Shown here one piece after another: positions 35,675 to 44,695 of a stretch of DNA of 64,000 bases (positions within the stretch are counted from its first letter, which is position 1; the number at the start of each line of letters is the position of its first letter). Position numbers and translations under genes: made by a program. This DNA comes from Psychroserpens luteus (GTDB taxonomy: Bacteria; Bacteroidota; Bacteroidia; Flavobacteriales; Flavobacteriaceae). Where the stretch lies: NCBI RefSeq assembly GCF_015319355.1, contig NZ_JADILU010000002.1, positions 558,001 through 622,000 on the forward strand, read 5' to 3'. The notes beneath the pieces are model-generated. The model saw only the letters and a list, made by a program, of their open reading frames with translations. It made no database searches and was not told the DNA's origin.

Positions 35675-36835
35675 ATGAACAATTTTGAATTTAAAAACCC
35701 AACCAAAATTATTTTTGGAAAGGATACAATAAAACAATTAGAAAAAGAAATACCTCAAGATGCTAAAGTATTATTGCTTTATGGTGGAGGAAGTATCAAG
35801 AAAAACGGAATATACGACCAAGTAAAAACAGCGTTATCAAAAGTTGATGTTATCGAGTTTGGAGGAATACCTGCAAACCCAGAGTACGCAACACTTATGG
35901 AAGCGTTAAAAGTTGTTAAAGACGAAAATATCACGTATTTATTAGCTGTTGGTGGTGGTTCTGTAATTGATGGAACTAAGTTTTTATCTGCTGCTGCAGT
36001 CTATGATGGTGATACGCCTTGGGATATTTTAACTAAAAACATCAAAACTGAAAAAGGAATGCCTTTTGGAACGGTTTTAACGTTACCAGCAACAGGATCT
36101 GAAATGAATTCTGGTGCAGTAATTACAAGAGCAGAAACTAAAGAGAAATTAGCAATGGGTGGACCTGGTTTATTTCCTGAGTTTTCTATTTTAGATCCTC
36201 AAGTGATTACTTCAATTCCGCAACGTCAATTAGCAAATGGATTAACCGATGCTTTTACTCACGTTTTAGAGCAATACATGACGTATCCAATTGGAGCATT
36301 ATTACAAGATCGTTTTGCTGAAAGTATTTTACAAACTTTAATTCAAGTTGCACCAACGGTTATAAAAGATCCAACAGACTACAAAGCTGCATCAAACTTT
36401 ATGTGGAGTTGCACAATGGCTTTAAACGGATTAATACAAAAAGGAGTACCAACAGATTGGGCTGTTCATGCCATTGGACATGAGTTAACTGCTTTATTTG
36501 GTATCGATCATGCACGTACGCTAGCTGTCATTGCTCCTAGCCATTACAAGTTTAATTTTGAAGCTAAAAAAGAAAAATTAGCACAATATGGTGAACGCGT
36601 TTGGAATATTACTGAAGGAAGTACAGACGATAAAGCTTATGCTGCAATTGAAAAAACAGTAGACTTTTTCCATGAATTAGGAATCGATACAAAACTATCA
36701 GATTACACTAAAGATTATGAAGGAACTGCTGAAAAAATCTCGCAACGTTTTACAGATCGTGGTTGGTTAGGTTTAGGAGAACACCAAACATTATCGCCAG
36801 ACAAGGTTGAAAAAATAGTAAAAATGGCTTACTAA
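35675..36835 (+). CDS. Iron-containing alcohol dehydrogenase, YqhD/butanol dehydrogenase type
   Basis: The 386-residue enzyme matches the YqhD/BdhA group: FGKDTIKQLE at the start, the NADPH-binding GGGS (near 94-97) with GSVIDGTK, and the metal-binding residues Asp in NGLTDAFTHVLEQ with its His, and the two His of HAIGHELTALFGIDHARTL. It reduces aldehydes, including methylglyoxal-derived and lipid-peroxidation aldehydes, with NADPH; in E. coli YqhD is part of the aldehyde stress response. It is in the TetR operon, 27 bases after the reductase. Confidence 0.92.
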   Translation: MNNFEFKNPTKIIFGKDTIKQLEKEIPQDAKVLLLYGGGSIKKNGIYDQVKTALSKVDVIEFGGIPANPEYATLMEALKVVKDENITYLLAVGGGSVIDGTKFLSAAAVYDGDTPWDILTKNIKTEKGMPFGTVLTLPATGSEMNSGAVITRAETKEKLAMGGPGLFPEFSILDPQVITSIPQRQLANGLTDAFTHVLEQYMTYPIGALLQDRFAESILQTLIQVAPTVIKDPTDYKAASNFMWSCTMALNGLIQKGVPTDWAVHAIGHELTALFGIDHARTLAVIAPSHYKFNFEAKKEKLAQYGERVWNITEGSTDDKAYAAIEKTVDFFHELGIDTKLSDYTKDYEGTAEKISQRFTDRGWLGLGEHQTLSPDKVEKIVKMAY

Positions 36836-36843
36836 AATTAAAA

Positions 36844-37650
36844 ATGAAATTCATTAAATCAATAGCCTTAACGCTGACTATCATTACAGCATCAAGTTGT
36901 AAAGACACAAAAAGCGAAACACCTTCTGAAACAGTTTCAGAAGTAAAAACAGAATTAAAAAAAGATAAAGAAATGAAAATATTATTTGTATTAACATCTC
37001 ACGATAAATTAGGAGATACAGGAAAAAAAACAGGGTTTTGGGTAGAAGAATTTGCAAGCCCATACTACTCATTATTAGATAAAGGAGCAACAATTACTAT
37101 TGCCACTCCAAAAGGAGGCGCTGCACCAATTGATCCAAGTAGTGATACTCCAGATGCTGCAACAGAAGCTACAGCGCGTTTTAATAAAGATGCAGATGCA
37201 AAAGCTAAAATTGCAAATACTAACAAATTATCAGATATGAATGCTGATGATTTTGACGCAGTATTTTATCCAGGAGGTCATGGTCCATTATGGGATTTGA
37301 CTAATGATGCGACTTCTGTTGCTTTAATTGAAAAATTTGATCGTCAAGATAAACCAATTGCATTTGTTTGTCATGCTCCAGCAGTATTGAAAGATGTTAA
37401 AAATGCAGATGGTACTGCATTAGTAAAGGGTAAAAAAGTTACTGGATTTTCAAATTTAGAGGAAGCAGCTGTAGGATTATCTGCAGTCGTTCCATTATTA
37501 CTTGAAGATATGCTTATTGAAAATGGTGCATTTTATTCTAATTTAGGAAAATGGGAACCTTATGCTGTGCAAGATGGTAATTTAATTACTGGTCAAAACC
37601 CAGCTTCTTCAGAATTGGTTGCTGAAAAATTATTAGAGAGTTTGAAATAG
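36844..37650 (+). CDS. DJ-1/PfpI-type lipoprotein, possible Hsp31-like glyoxalase III
   Basis: The 268-residue protein has a lipoprotein signal (ITASSC, Cys19) and a charged linker, then a DJ-1/PfpI domain. It shows the acidic residue in FWVEEF near 67-72, the loop FYPGGHGPLWDL near 141-152, and the nucleophile elbow FVCHAPAVL (Cys near 178, His after it). These are the three residues used by Hsp31-type glyoxalase III, which converts methylglyoxal to lactate without cofactor. A lipid-anchored version is unusual since this family is mostly cytoplasmic. It is the last gene of the TetR operon, 9 bases after the alcohol dehydrogenase, and ends in a strong terminator. Confidence 0.88.
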   Translation: MKFIKSIALTLTIITASSCKDTKSETPSETVSEVKTELKKDKEMKILFVLTSHDKLGDTGKKTGFWVEEFASPYYSLLDKGATITIATPKGGAAPIDPSSDTPDAATEATARFNKDADAKAKIANTNKLSDMNADDFDAVFYPGGHGPLWDLTNDATSVALIEKFDRQDKPIAFVCHAPAVLKDVKNADGTALVKGKKVTGFSNLEEAAVGLSAVVPLLLEDMLIENGAFYSNLGKWEPYAVQDGNLITGQNPASSELVAEKLLESLK

Positions 37651-37673
37651 TATACTAGAATTTAAATTTTCCA

Positions 37674-37710
37674 ACAAAAAAGGTTGTCCAAATTAGGCAA
37701 CCTTTTTTGT
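37674..37710 (+). terminator. Terminator of the TetR-led redox operon
   Basis: ACAAAAAAGGTTG / CAACCTTTTTTGT forms a perfect 13-base stem with an 11-base loop. The arms contain their own A and T runs, so the hairpin can serve both the plus-strand operon and the converging minus-strand gene at 37767. Confidence 0.92.
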
Positions 37711-37766
37711 TATTAGCAAGTAAAACAATTGGTAGTGTATTTACTTTAAAATCTTACAGCAGAACG

Positions 37767-38642
37767 TTAATCTTGTGTTCTCTTAAAAGTTTTCATCATT
37801 TCAATTGTAGATATATGAGGTCTTCCAGCTGCTTTTTCAAAATCTGAAGTCACATCATTTGCTCCATTTTTAATGCCTTCATAAATTCCTGCAATAACAG
37901 TTCCCATAAAATCACCTAATGCAGCAGTTCTTTCAGCTCTATATGCTTTAACAGAAACAGAATTATAGACAAGATTTGTATTAAAAACTTGATTGATATC
38001 ACTTGCTAGTTGACTTTGTGTAATAGCATCACCAACTAGATTATACACTCGTTTGTTATGTTTTTCTTCTGTTAACATTTTAGCATAAGCCTCACCTAAT
38101 TCTTCTCGACTTGTGTATGTACATTTTCCATCTGCAGCACAATTTCTTATTTCACCTTCTTTCACATAAGTGTCTAGGTATTCTAAATCTGGTTCAATAT
38201 AAATTCCATTTCTTCCAATGACCCATTCTAAACCAGAATCTTGTACATCTTTTTCTGTTTGTCTATTACTTTGAACTATAGGGCTAAAAGCATTATTTTC
38301 TTCTGCTCCAACGATACTTGTATAGACTATTTTATCAACACCATTCTTTTTTGCTGCTTCAATTACATTTCTATGTTGTATGATTCTTTGATCTGGCTGA
38401 TCCATTCCTGAAACCAACAATACTACATTGACTCCTTTTAATGCTTCATTAAAATCTTCACGATTATTATAATCTCCTTTTCTAATTTCAACTCCCAAAT
38501 GCTTTGCTCTTTCTGGTGTGCGTGCAATTCCAATGACATTATCTTTACCAATGATATGGATTAGGTGTTTAACTATTGAAGCTCCTAATTTCCCGCTTGC
38601 TGATGTTACTGCGATTACAATATGTGGTATGTCTTTTTGCAT
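37767..38642 (-). CDS. NAD(P)H-binding quinone reductase-like SDR (QorB-type)
   Basis: The 291-residue atypical SDR has a variant Rossmann motif VTSASGKLGASI near residues 13-24, GMDQPDQRI near 78-86 and VYTSIVGAEENN near 105-116. These match NAD(P)H:quinone oxidoreductase 2 (QorB/YtfG) and NmrA-like proteins. It follows kefC by 7 bases in the minus-strand run kefF-kefC-qorB-like, so it is part of the potassium efflux operon. It probably reduces quinones or serves as a redox-sensing partner. Confidence 0.87.
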   Translation of the reverse strand: MQKDIPHIVIAVTSASGKLGASIVKHLIHIIGKDNVIGIARTPERAKHLGVEIRKGDYNNREDFNEALKGVNVVLLVSGMDQPDQRIIQHRNVIEAAKKNGVDKIVYTSIVGAEENNAFSPIVQSNRQTEKDVQDSGLEWVIGRNGIYIEPDLEYLDTYVKEGEIRNCAADGKCTYTSREELGEAYAKMLTEEKHNKRVYNLVGDAITQSQLASDINQVFNTNLVYNSVSVKAYRAERTAALGDFMGTVIAGIYEGIKNGANDVTSDFEKAAGRPHISTIEMMKTFKRTQD

Positions 38643-38649
38643 GATGATT

Positions 38650-40539
38650 TTATTGATTTTGTTTGTTATCTACAGCTTTTCTAATGTGTTCGCTATCCCA
38701 ATGATTATCAAATTCTACAATACCTCTTTTAAAATCTTCATTTAAAAACTTCTCCTGTTGTTCTAACTCTTTCCTTGCTCTAAAAATGTAGTTATCTTCT
38801 CTTTTGGGTTCTGAAGCTAAACGTCTTAAACTATCTTCATCATACTTGATAAAATTCTGTACTTGTCTATTTAACGTATATTTTCTGAAACCCATTTTAC
38901 TCAATACATCTTTAGCTAAGGTTAATGAAGTTTCTAAGGATTCTCGATAGATATTTTCATTTCCAAGATTAAGCAACTCGTAAGCATCATATCGATTTTT
39001 AGTACGAATCATGAGTTCTACATGTGGATATTTCTCTTTTACTATTTTGCTAATAGCTTTAGAAACTTCAATCTTATTTGTAGCACAAATAATTATTTTA
39101 GCTTCTGCAATTCCTGCAGATTCTAATAGATCGAGACGAGTTGCATCTCCATAATACACTTCGAATCCCATTTTCCGAAGAAAATCAACACGATTAGAAT
39201 CATGATCTAAAATGGTAGCTTCGACGCCATGGGAACGCAAAAAACGTCCAATGGTACTTCCAAAATGACCAAAACCAACGAGTATTATTTTATGTGATTT
39301 AGCAATATGATCCATTGGTCGTTTTACAGATTCTTTAGTACCAATTTTTGGTAGAATAAAACGCTCGTTAATAATACCGATAATTGGTGTAAGTGACATA
39401 CTAAGCGCTGTTATCACTAACATCATATCCATTTGATCTTGTGATAAAATATTAAGTCCGAATGCAAACGATAATAATACAAAAGCAAATTCTCCAATTT
39501 GAGCTAAACTGAAAGTAAGCAGTAATTTTTGGTCTAGCTTTAATTTAAAAATATGACCTGTTATAAATAAAACAACAGCTTTTATAGCGATAATTGCAAT
39601 TAGAATTCCTCCAATAGTTAACGGACTTTTAGCGATAACAATAAAGTTAATAGATGCGCCAACAGCCATAAAAAACAAACCTAAAAATAAATTTTTAAAA
39701 GGCTCGAGTGTGCTTTCTAGTTCATGCTTAAATTCACTATTTGAGAGTACTACTCCACCCAGAAATGCTCCTAAAGCAGGACTTATTCCAACGTATTCCA
39801 TTAAAAATGAAATTCCGAAAACAATTAAAAAAGCAGCTGCAATTAATAGTTCTCGAACACCTGTTTTAGCTACTTTTCTTAGCATTGGAACTATTAAATA
39901 ACGACCGGCAACAATGATTAAAACGACTGATAAAATAATAGCTAAAGTTTGAAAACCAATAGGCAGGCTTTCTAATAAATTGGTATGCTCGCTATGTTTT
40001 TCTGCGGAAGCATTACCATCTACATTTGATAGCAGTGGAATAAAACCTAACATGAAAATCACGATAATATCTTGAAACAATAAAATGGAAAAAGAAGACG
40101 TACCAAATGTAGTATCCATTAATCTTTTTTCTTTTATAGTTTGCATAGCAATTGCTGTAGATGATAATGCCACAGCCATAGAAATAACCAAAGCTACTTT
40201 CCACTCAAAACCTAAAACGGAAAACAGTATATACGATAGCAACATGGTTCCTCCTACTTGTATTCCTCCCATCCCAAGTATGGTTTTTCGCATGTTCCAG
40301 AAATTTTTTGGTTCAATTTCTAATCCAATTAAAAATAGCATCATTACTACTCCAAATTCTGCAAAATGCAAAATATCTTCCCCTTCATTTCCTATAAATC
40401 CTAAAACATAAGGACCAATTAATACACCTGCTAATAAATAACCTATTACAGAGCTTAGACCTAATCGTTTGGCAATAGATACACAAATAATGGCTCCTGC
40501 AAGAAAAACTATGGCTTCAAAAAGTATACTTCCAGTCAT
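38650..40539 (-). CDS. kefC: KefC-type potassium:proton antiporter (CPA2)
   Basis: The 629-residue protein has about 12-13 membrane helices (residues 1-385) of the CPA2 family, with GYLLAGVLIGP, LFLIGLEI and LLFQDIIVI, followed by a RCK/TrkA-N domain (about 400-520). RCK begins VGFGHFGSTIGRFL and includes LDHD and YGDATRLDLLESAG, close to E. coli KefC, with a further C-terminal helical tail. KefC-type pumps release K+ and take in H+ when electrophile-thiol adducts bind, protecting the cell by acidifying the cytoplasm. The start lies 3 bases after the kefF stop, as in E. coli kefFC. Confidence 0.92.
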   Translation of the reverse strand: MTGSILFEAIVFLAGAIICVSIAKRLGLSSVIGYLLAGVLIGPYVLGFIGNEGEDILHFAEFGVVMMLFLIGLEIEPKNFWNMRKTILGMGGIQVGGTMLLSYILFSVLGFEWKVALVISMAVALSSTAIAMQTIKEKRLMDTTFGTSSFSILLFQDIIVIFMLGFIPLLSNVDGNASAEKHSEHTNLLESLPIGFQTLAIILSVVLIIVAGRYLIVPMLRKVAKTGVRELLIAAAFLIVFGISFLMEYVGISPALGAFLGGVVLSNSEFKHELESTLEPFKNLFLGLFFMAVGASINFIVIAKSPLTIGGILIAIIAIKAVVLFITGHIFKLKLDQKLLLTFSLAQIGEFAFVLLSFAFGLNILSQDQMDMMLVITALSMSLTPIIGIINERFILPKIGTKESVKRPMDHIAKSHKIILVGFGHFGSTIGRFLRSHGVEATILDHDSNRVDFLRKMGFEVYYGDATRLDLLESAGIAEAKIIICATNKIEVSKAISKIVKEKYPHVELMIRTKNRYDAYELLNLGNENIYRESLETSLTLAKDVLSKMGFRKYTLNRQVQNFIKYDEDSLRRLASEPKREDNYIFRARKELEQQEKFLNEDFKRGIVEFDNHWDSEHIRKAVDNKQNQ

Positions 40540-40542
40540 AGT

Positions 40543-41139
40543 TTAAGGTGTATTTAATTTATGAATATCGTTTATAAATGAGAATCCTTTACAATCATTA
40601 TTGGTCAGATTATCTTTAAGTAAAGTAATTAGATTCCCATATTGAATTGCATTTTTGTTTAAATTGTCATCACTTAATTTATGTGTTTCCATTACAGCAA
40701 ATGGTGGTAAATAACTCATCCCACATAAATTAGCAGTTTGTTCGAATGGTCTTAAAAATTGACGGATTGTAAAGCTATTACTACCTTCTGAACAATAGAC
40801 TTCTCTAGAGCCACCAGTAGTAATCACATTTAAACAGGTTTTGTTTTGCAAGGCATTACCATTTGGACCATAAGCCCAACCAAACTCTAAAACCATATCT
40901 ATCCATTGTTTCATTAAAGGAGGGCAACTATACCAATAAAAAGGATGATGCCAAATAATGACATCATGTTTGGTTAATAGTTCTTTTTCAGCAGGAACAT
41001 CAATATGAAAATCTGGATAACGTTCGTATAAATCATGAAAAGTGACACCTTCCATGTCTTTTATATGATTAACAAGTGCTGTATTTGCTCTAGATTTCTC
41101 AAATTTAGGATGGGAAAAAAGCACTAGTATTTTTTTCAT
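40543..41139 (-). CDS. kefF: KefF-like NAD(P)H quinone oxidoreductase
   Basis: The 198-residue flavodoxin-fold protein has the FMN-binding opening LFSHP, LYERYPDFHIDV near 38-49, WHHPFYWYSCPPLMKQWID near 70-88, and FGWAYGPNGNAL followed by VITTGG, all marks of KefF/KefG. These peripheral subunits bind and activate the KefC/KefB antiporter and reduce quinones with NAD(P)H. It lies directly upstream of kefC with 3 bases between, consistent with one complex. Confidence 0.92.
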   Translation of the reverse strand: MKKILVLFSHPKFEKSRANTALVNHIKDMEGVTFHDLYERYPDFHIDVPAEKELLTKHDVIIWHHPFYWYSCPPLMKQWIDMVLEFGWAYGPNGNALQNKTCLNVITTGGSREVYCSEGSNSFTIRQFLRPFEQTANLCGMSYLPPFAVMETHKLSDDNLNKNAIQYGNLITLLKDNLTNNDCKGFSFINDIHKLNTP

Positions 41140-41165
41140 ATTCAGTCTAGATATTGCACTTTATG

Positions 41166-41789
41166 TTATGTAGATATTAAATTAAAAGAAATTTTAATTC
41201 CTTGGATAATCATACCAGTACCAATAATCGCTATAATTAATCCCATAATTTTTCCAATTACAGAAATCACATTATGACCAACTAATTTAACAATTAAATC
41301 ACTTAATCTAAATGTGAAATAGGTTAATAGACTCATGGAACCAAATATAAGAATGACTAAAATGATATGTATTGTTTCCACATTAGACACAAAATTCATT
41401 GCAGTAACAATAGTTCCTGGTCCTGCTAAAATTGGTATCGCTAAAGGTGAAACAGCAATATTTTCATCTACATGAACGTTATCCAGAGTTTTTACATTAG
41501 ACTGTTTTGATTGCAGCATGTCGAACCCAATAAAAAAGATCAAAATACCACCTGTAATTTTAAAGGCTGGAATACTGATATTAAACAATTCGAAAATATA
41601 TTTTCCTAAAAGCACAAAAACAGCTACAATAATAAATGCGATTATATTGGATCGTTTATTGATATCATGTTTTGTTTTCTTATCGGCACCTTGTGTTAAA
41701 GACACAAAAACAGTCATGTTTGATATAGGATTCGTTATAGCAAAAAAGGCTGTAAATACCGTAATTGAAAATGTAATTAAGTTATCCAT
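41166..41789 (-). CDS. MarC family membrane protein
   Basis: The 207-residue protein has about six membrane helices and the MarC motifs FFAITNPISNMTVFVSLT near 15-32, IPAFKITGGILIFFIGFDML near 75-94, and PLAIPILAGPGTI near 118-130. Family function is unclear despite the MarC name. It is 26 bases upstream of kefF and in the same direction, so it could be the first gene of the kef operon. Confidence 0.9.
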   Translation of the reverse strand: MDNLITFSITVFTAFFAITNPISNMTVFVSLTQGADKKTKHDINKRSNIIAFIIVAVFVLLGKYIFELFNISIPAFKITGGILIFFIGFDMLQSKQSNVKTLDNVHVDENIAVSPLAIPILAGPGTIVTAMNFVSNVETIHIILVILIFGSMSLLTYFTFRLSDLIVKLVGHNVISVIGKIMGLIIAIIGTGMIIQGIKISFNLIST

Positions 41790-41916
41790 TAATTATGAAA
41801 TTATAATCTGCAAAAAAATTAAATTACTTCTGTATTACCTAAGTAATTTTGTCTTTTTTTTAAATCGTTTTAATACTATAAAATTGAATCAATTTCTATT
41901 CGTTTTATAATATAAG

Positions 41917-41954
41917 AAATGCTCCAATTAATCACTAAATTAATTGGAGCATTT
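41917..41954 (-). terminator. Strong hairpin terminator
   Basis: AAATGCTCCAATTAA / TTAATTGGAGCATTT makes a perfect 15-base stem with an 8-base loop. It separates the minus-strand genes upstream (42249-43959 or the small frame at 41978) from the marC-kef operon. Confidence 0.85.
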
Positions 41955-41977
41955 TACTGAAAAAGTATTTATGACTA

Positions 41978-42103
41978 TTAAAAATCCGATACTTTAAAAG
42001 GGTGTTTTCTTGGCGTTTTTTGAATCGTAATCCAATTACTTTTTTTTACAATGAAATTTTCAATTCCGTCTGTAATTCCTGTTACTATTATTGTTTTATT
42101 CAT
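41978..42103 (-). CDS. Possible small protein of 41 residues
   Basis: The frame starts with MNKTIIVTGITDG and ends in KVSDF. It could be a real small protein, since a strong terminator follows 24 bases later, or the remnant of a longer gene (the N-terminus is faintly like an SDR cofactor motif, without the full glycine set). The frame continues open upstream to 42160 without a better start. No family is recognised. Confidence 0.3.
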   Translation of the reverse strand: MNKTIIVTGITDGIENFIVKKSNWITIQKTPRKHPFKVSDF

Positions 42104-42248
42104 GACTTCTACTTGTTCCGTAAAATAGAAAAAGTCACTTCTAACTAATGACTTCTTCAACTATTAATCAATTCTTAAATTATCTAAAAGAAACATCTGT
42201 TGTAATAGGTTTAAATCTGGAAATGTAAAATGGTTTTGTAAGTGAATC

Positions 42249-43256
42249 TTAAAACCCTTCTAAAACTATTTTACCTTTTGCTTTTCCTGTTTCTAAGAAA
42301 GCATGAGCTTTACGTAAGTTTTTCGCATTTATAATTCCGAAGTTCTCACCTAACGTGGTTTTAATCGTCCCGTTATCAATTAAAGTAGACACTTCGTTTA
42401 AAATATTATGTTGCTCTATCATATCTTCGGTTTGAAACATAGAACGTGTAAACATAAATTCGATATGTGTAGAAACCGCTTTTGCTTTAAAAGGCATCAC
42501 GTTAAAAGTTTTTGGATCGTCAATAAAACCAAATCTACCTTGTGGTTTAATAAGTTTAGCTATTTCATCTGCGTGTTGTTCGGTTCCGTTTAAACTAACT
42601 ACATAATCTGGAGCTGCAAGATTGTAGTTCTCTAATTCTTCACTTAATTTATTTCTGTGGTTAATAACTGAATCTGCACCCAATTCTTTTAACCAATCTG
42701 TAGTTTCTTCACGAGAAGCAGTACCAATAATATTCAGTTTTGTTAGCTTTTTAGCCAATTGCACTAAAATAGAACCAACACCTCCAGCAGCGCCAATAAC
42801 TAAAATGGATTTGCTAGCATCCTCTTTTGCAACTTGTAATCTATCAAACAATAGTTCGTAAGCTGTAAGTGTTGTTAATGGTAAAGCAGCAGCTTCCGCA
42901 TAAGATAAACTTGAAGGTTTTTTACCAACAATACGTTCGTCCACTATTTGATATTGTGCATAACTACCTTGACGTGTAAAATTCCCAGCATACCAAACTT
43001 CGTCACCAACTTTAAATAAAGAAACATCATCTCCAACTTCCTTTACAATACCTGTAGCATCCCATCCAATAACTTTCCAATCATCTCCTTCTACTGGCAT
43101 TCCTGCGCGGACTTTATAATCTACTGGATTTACAGAAATAGCTTTAATTTCTACTAAAATATCTTTTCCAGTAGCTTTTGGTGTGTCTAATTCTATGTCT
43201 TGTAATGAATTAACATCTTCGACTGGAAGATTCTCTTTATATCCTATTGCTTTCAT
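42249..43256 (-). CDS. Zinc-type alcohol dehydrogenase-like quinone reductase
   Basis: The 335-residue medium-chain dehydrogenase matches the ZADH1/YogA-like quinone oxidoreductase group: VNPVDYKVRAGMP near 43-55, GWDATGIVKEVG near 63-74, the cofactor motif GAAGGVGSILVQLAKK near 153-168, and the closing GKAKGKIVLEGF. It lacks the structural-zinc cysteine cluster. It reduces quinones or enones with NADPH. It is 28 bases after the nitroreductase gene in the same direction, and both are divergent from the HxlR gene, suggesting control by that regulator. Confidence 0.92.
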   Translation of the reverse strand: MKAIGYKENLPVEDVNSLQDIELDTPKATGKDILVEIKAISVNPVDYKVRAGMPVEGDDWKVIGWDATGIVKEVGDDVSLFKVGDEVWYAGNFTRQGSYAQYQIVDERIVGKKPSSLSYAEAAALPLTTLTAYELLFDRLQVAKEDASKSILVIGAAGGVGSILVQLAKKLTKLNIIGTASREETTDWLKELGADSVINHRNKLSEELENYNLAAPDYVVSLNGTEQHADEIAKLIKPQGRFGFIDDPKTFNVMPFKAKAVSTHIEFMFTRSMFQTEDMIEQHNILNEVSTLIDNGTIKTTLGENFGIINAKNLRKAHAFLETGKAKGKIVLEGF

Positions 43257-43284
43257 TTTTTTGTGTTTTTTTAGATGGAAATGT

Positions 43285-43959
43285 TTATTTAAACGTCACG
43301 ATATCTTCAAAGTTTCTTCTTGATTTACCATGTTCTGGATCTGCTTTTCTATACCCAAAAGCAGTCATAAATGATAAACCATATTTATCGGTATCTACTC
43401 CAAACTTCTCTTTTAATAATGCTTCTGCTTTTTCTTGGTGAAAACCTTCTATCGGACAAGAATCAATTCCTGTTAAAGCAGCAGCAGTCATCATATTACC
43501 TAATGTGATATAGGTTTGTTTTGAAGACCAATCGAATAATTTTTTGTCTGTATCTAAATCGAAATCATTTTCTTGAAATTCTCTGTAGAATTTAGAATAC
43601 ATTTCAATAACATCTTCTGGTAATTGTTTTACATCTTTCATCATGTGCATAATGTAATCTGCATCATGTTTTACCATTGGTGCTTTCATACTTAAACCCA
43701 ATACAAAATGACTTGCAGTATCTAATTTTAATGGCGCTCCCCAAGCTACAGGTTTTAATAACTCACGTAATTCTTTGTCTTGAACAACAATAAAATGCCA
43801 AGGTTCGAAACCAAATGAACTAGGAGATAAATGTGCTGTTTCTAAAATAAATTTCATATCCTCATCGGAAACTTTTTTAGTAGCGTCAAATTCTTTGGTA
43901 GCATGTCTAAAATTAAATGCGTTTAATATATCTTCTTTTGCAATGTTTGGTGTATTCAT
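43285..43959 (-). CDS. NAD(P)H-dependent nitroreductase
   Basis: The 224-residue FMN enzyme has FRHATKEFDATKKV at the start, AHLSPSSFGFEPWHF near 47-61 for flavin contact, and FGYRKADPEHGKSRR near 199-213 at the end. It belongs to the NfsB/YdgI group and would reduce nitro compounds and quinones. It is the first gene of the two-gene unit controlled, by position, by HxlR. Candidate operator repeats lie 38-55 bases upstream. Confidence 0.92.
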   Translation of the reverse strand: MNTPNIAKEDILNAFNFRHATKEFDATKKVSDEDMKFILETAHLSPSSFGFEPWHFIVVQDKELRELLKPVAWGAPLKLDTASHFVLGLSMKAPMVKHDADYIMHMMKDVKQLPEDVIEMYSKFYREFQENDFDLDTDKKLFDWSSKQTYITLGNMMTAAALTGIDSCPIEGFHQEKAEALLKEKFGVDTDKYGLSFMTAFGYRKADPEHGKSRRNFEDIVTFK

Positions 43960-43996
43960 AATTATGTATTATTATCTGATTTATTGTTTTATAATT

Positions 43997-44014
43997 TATA
44001 CTATCAAAAGTATA
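43997..44014. promoter_or_regulatory. Candidate HxlR operator 1
   Basis: TATACT and AGTATA are inverted repeats around a 6-base spacer (ATCAAA), close to the start of the nitroreductase gene. HxlR regulators usually bind such short dyads overlapping promoters. Confidence 0.45.
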
Positions 44015-44140
44015 GGGACAAAAGTATATATAGTTTTAGTTTCTCGCAATAACGGTCAAAAAGGATAGTATATAATAAATGTTATAACATATTGATTGAT
44101 AACTAATTAAATAATAAATAATTTACTATAAAAATTATAG

Positions 44141-44171
44141 TTGTATTATTTAGTATAGTGCTATATCTTTG
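44141..44171 (+). promoter_or_regulatory. Promoter of the HxlR gene with candidate operator 2
   Basis: TTG (44141-44143) and TATCTTTG (44164-44171) are separated by 20 bases, matching the Bacteroidota sigma factor consensus. The inverted repeat TATAG-TG-CTATA (44154-44165) lies within the spacer and overlaps the -7 box, so a bound regulator would block the promoter. Confidence 0.6.
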
Positions 44172-44213
44172 TACTATCAGTAAATATAAATATTATAATT
44201 TTTTAAATATATT

Positions 44214-44558
44214 ATGTATAAATTCAAAGGAAAAAAATACCCATGTTGCGCAAGTTTAACCATGGGAATTATTGGAGGAAAATGGAAGACAGTCATTTTA
44301 TTTCATTTAATAGATGGAACACTTCGATACAATGAATTAAGAAAAGAAATGCCAACTGTTACAGAGCGCACTTTAAGCTTACAGCTAAAGACTTTGGAAG
44401 AAGATGGAATAGTTAAAAGAAAAGTGTATACATCTAAACCTCCTTTAAAAGTAGAATATTCGTTAACCGATTTTGGAAAAACTTTAATTCCGTTAATCAA
44501 ATCTATTGCAGATTGGGGAGTTTATGTTGCTGAGGAAAAAGGCGAGATTATAGAATAA
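44214..44558 (+). CDS. HxlR family transcriptional regulator, likely redox sensor
   Basis: The 114-residue winged-helix protein has GGKWKTVILFHLIDG near 23-37, RYNELRKEMPTVTERTLSLQLK near 41-62 (recognition helix) and the basic wing. The N-terminal CC pair at residues 12-13 (YPCCASL) sits where redox-sensing HxlR members such as HypR or YodB have the regulatory Cys. A role in sensing quinones, hypochlorite or aldehydes is therefore likely. It is divergent from the nitroreductase and quinone reductase genes. Confidence 0.92.
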   Translation: MYKFKGKKYPCCASLTMGIIGGKWKTVILFHLIDGTLRYNELRKEMPTVTERTLSLQLKTLEEDGIVKRKVYTSKPPLKVEYSLTDFGKTLIPLIKSIADWGVYVAEEKGEIIE

Positions 44559-44695
44559 CTATTTTAGTTGTTGTTCTTAATAATATTTAATCAACTTAGT
44601 TTTTCGTTCTAAATTCATTTTTTTAATATTTCTTACCCCATTTTTTATTCACTTTTAATTCATATCCATAGTTCTGTTAAGTTTCAGAAATGGTA

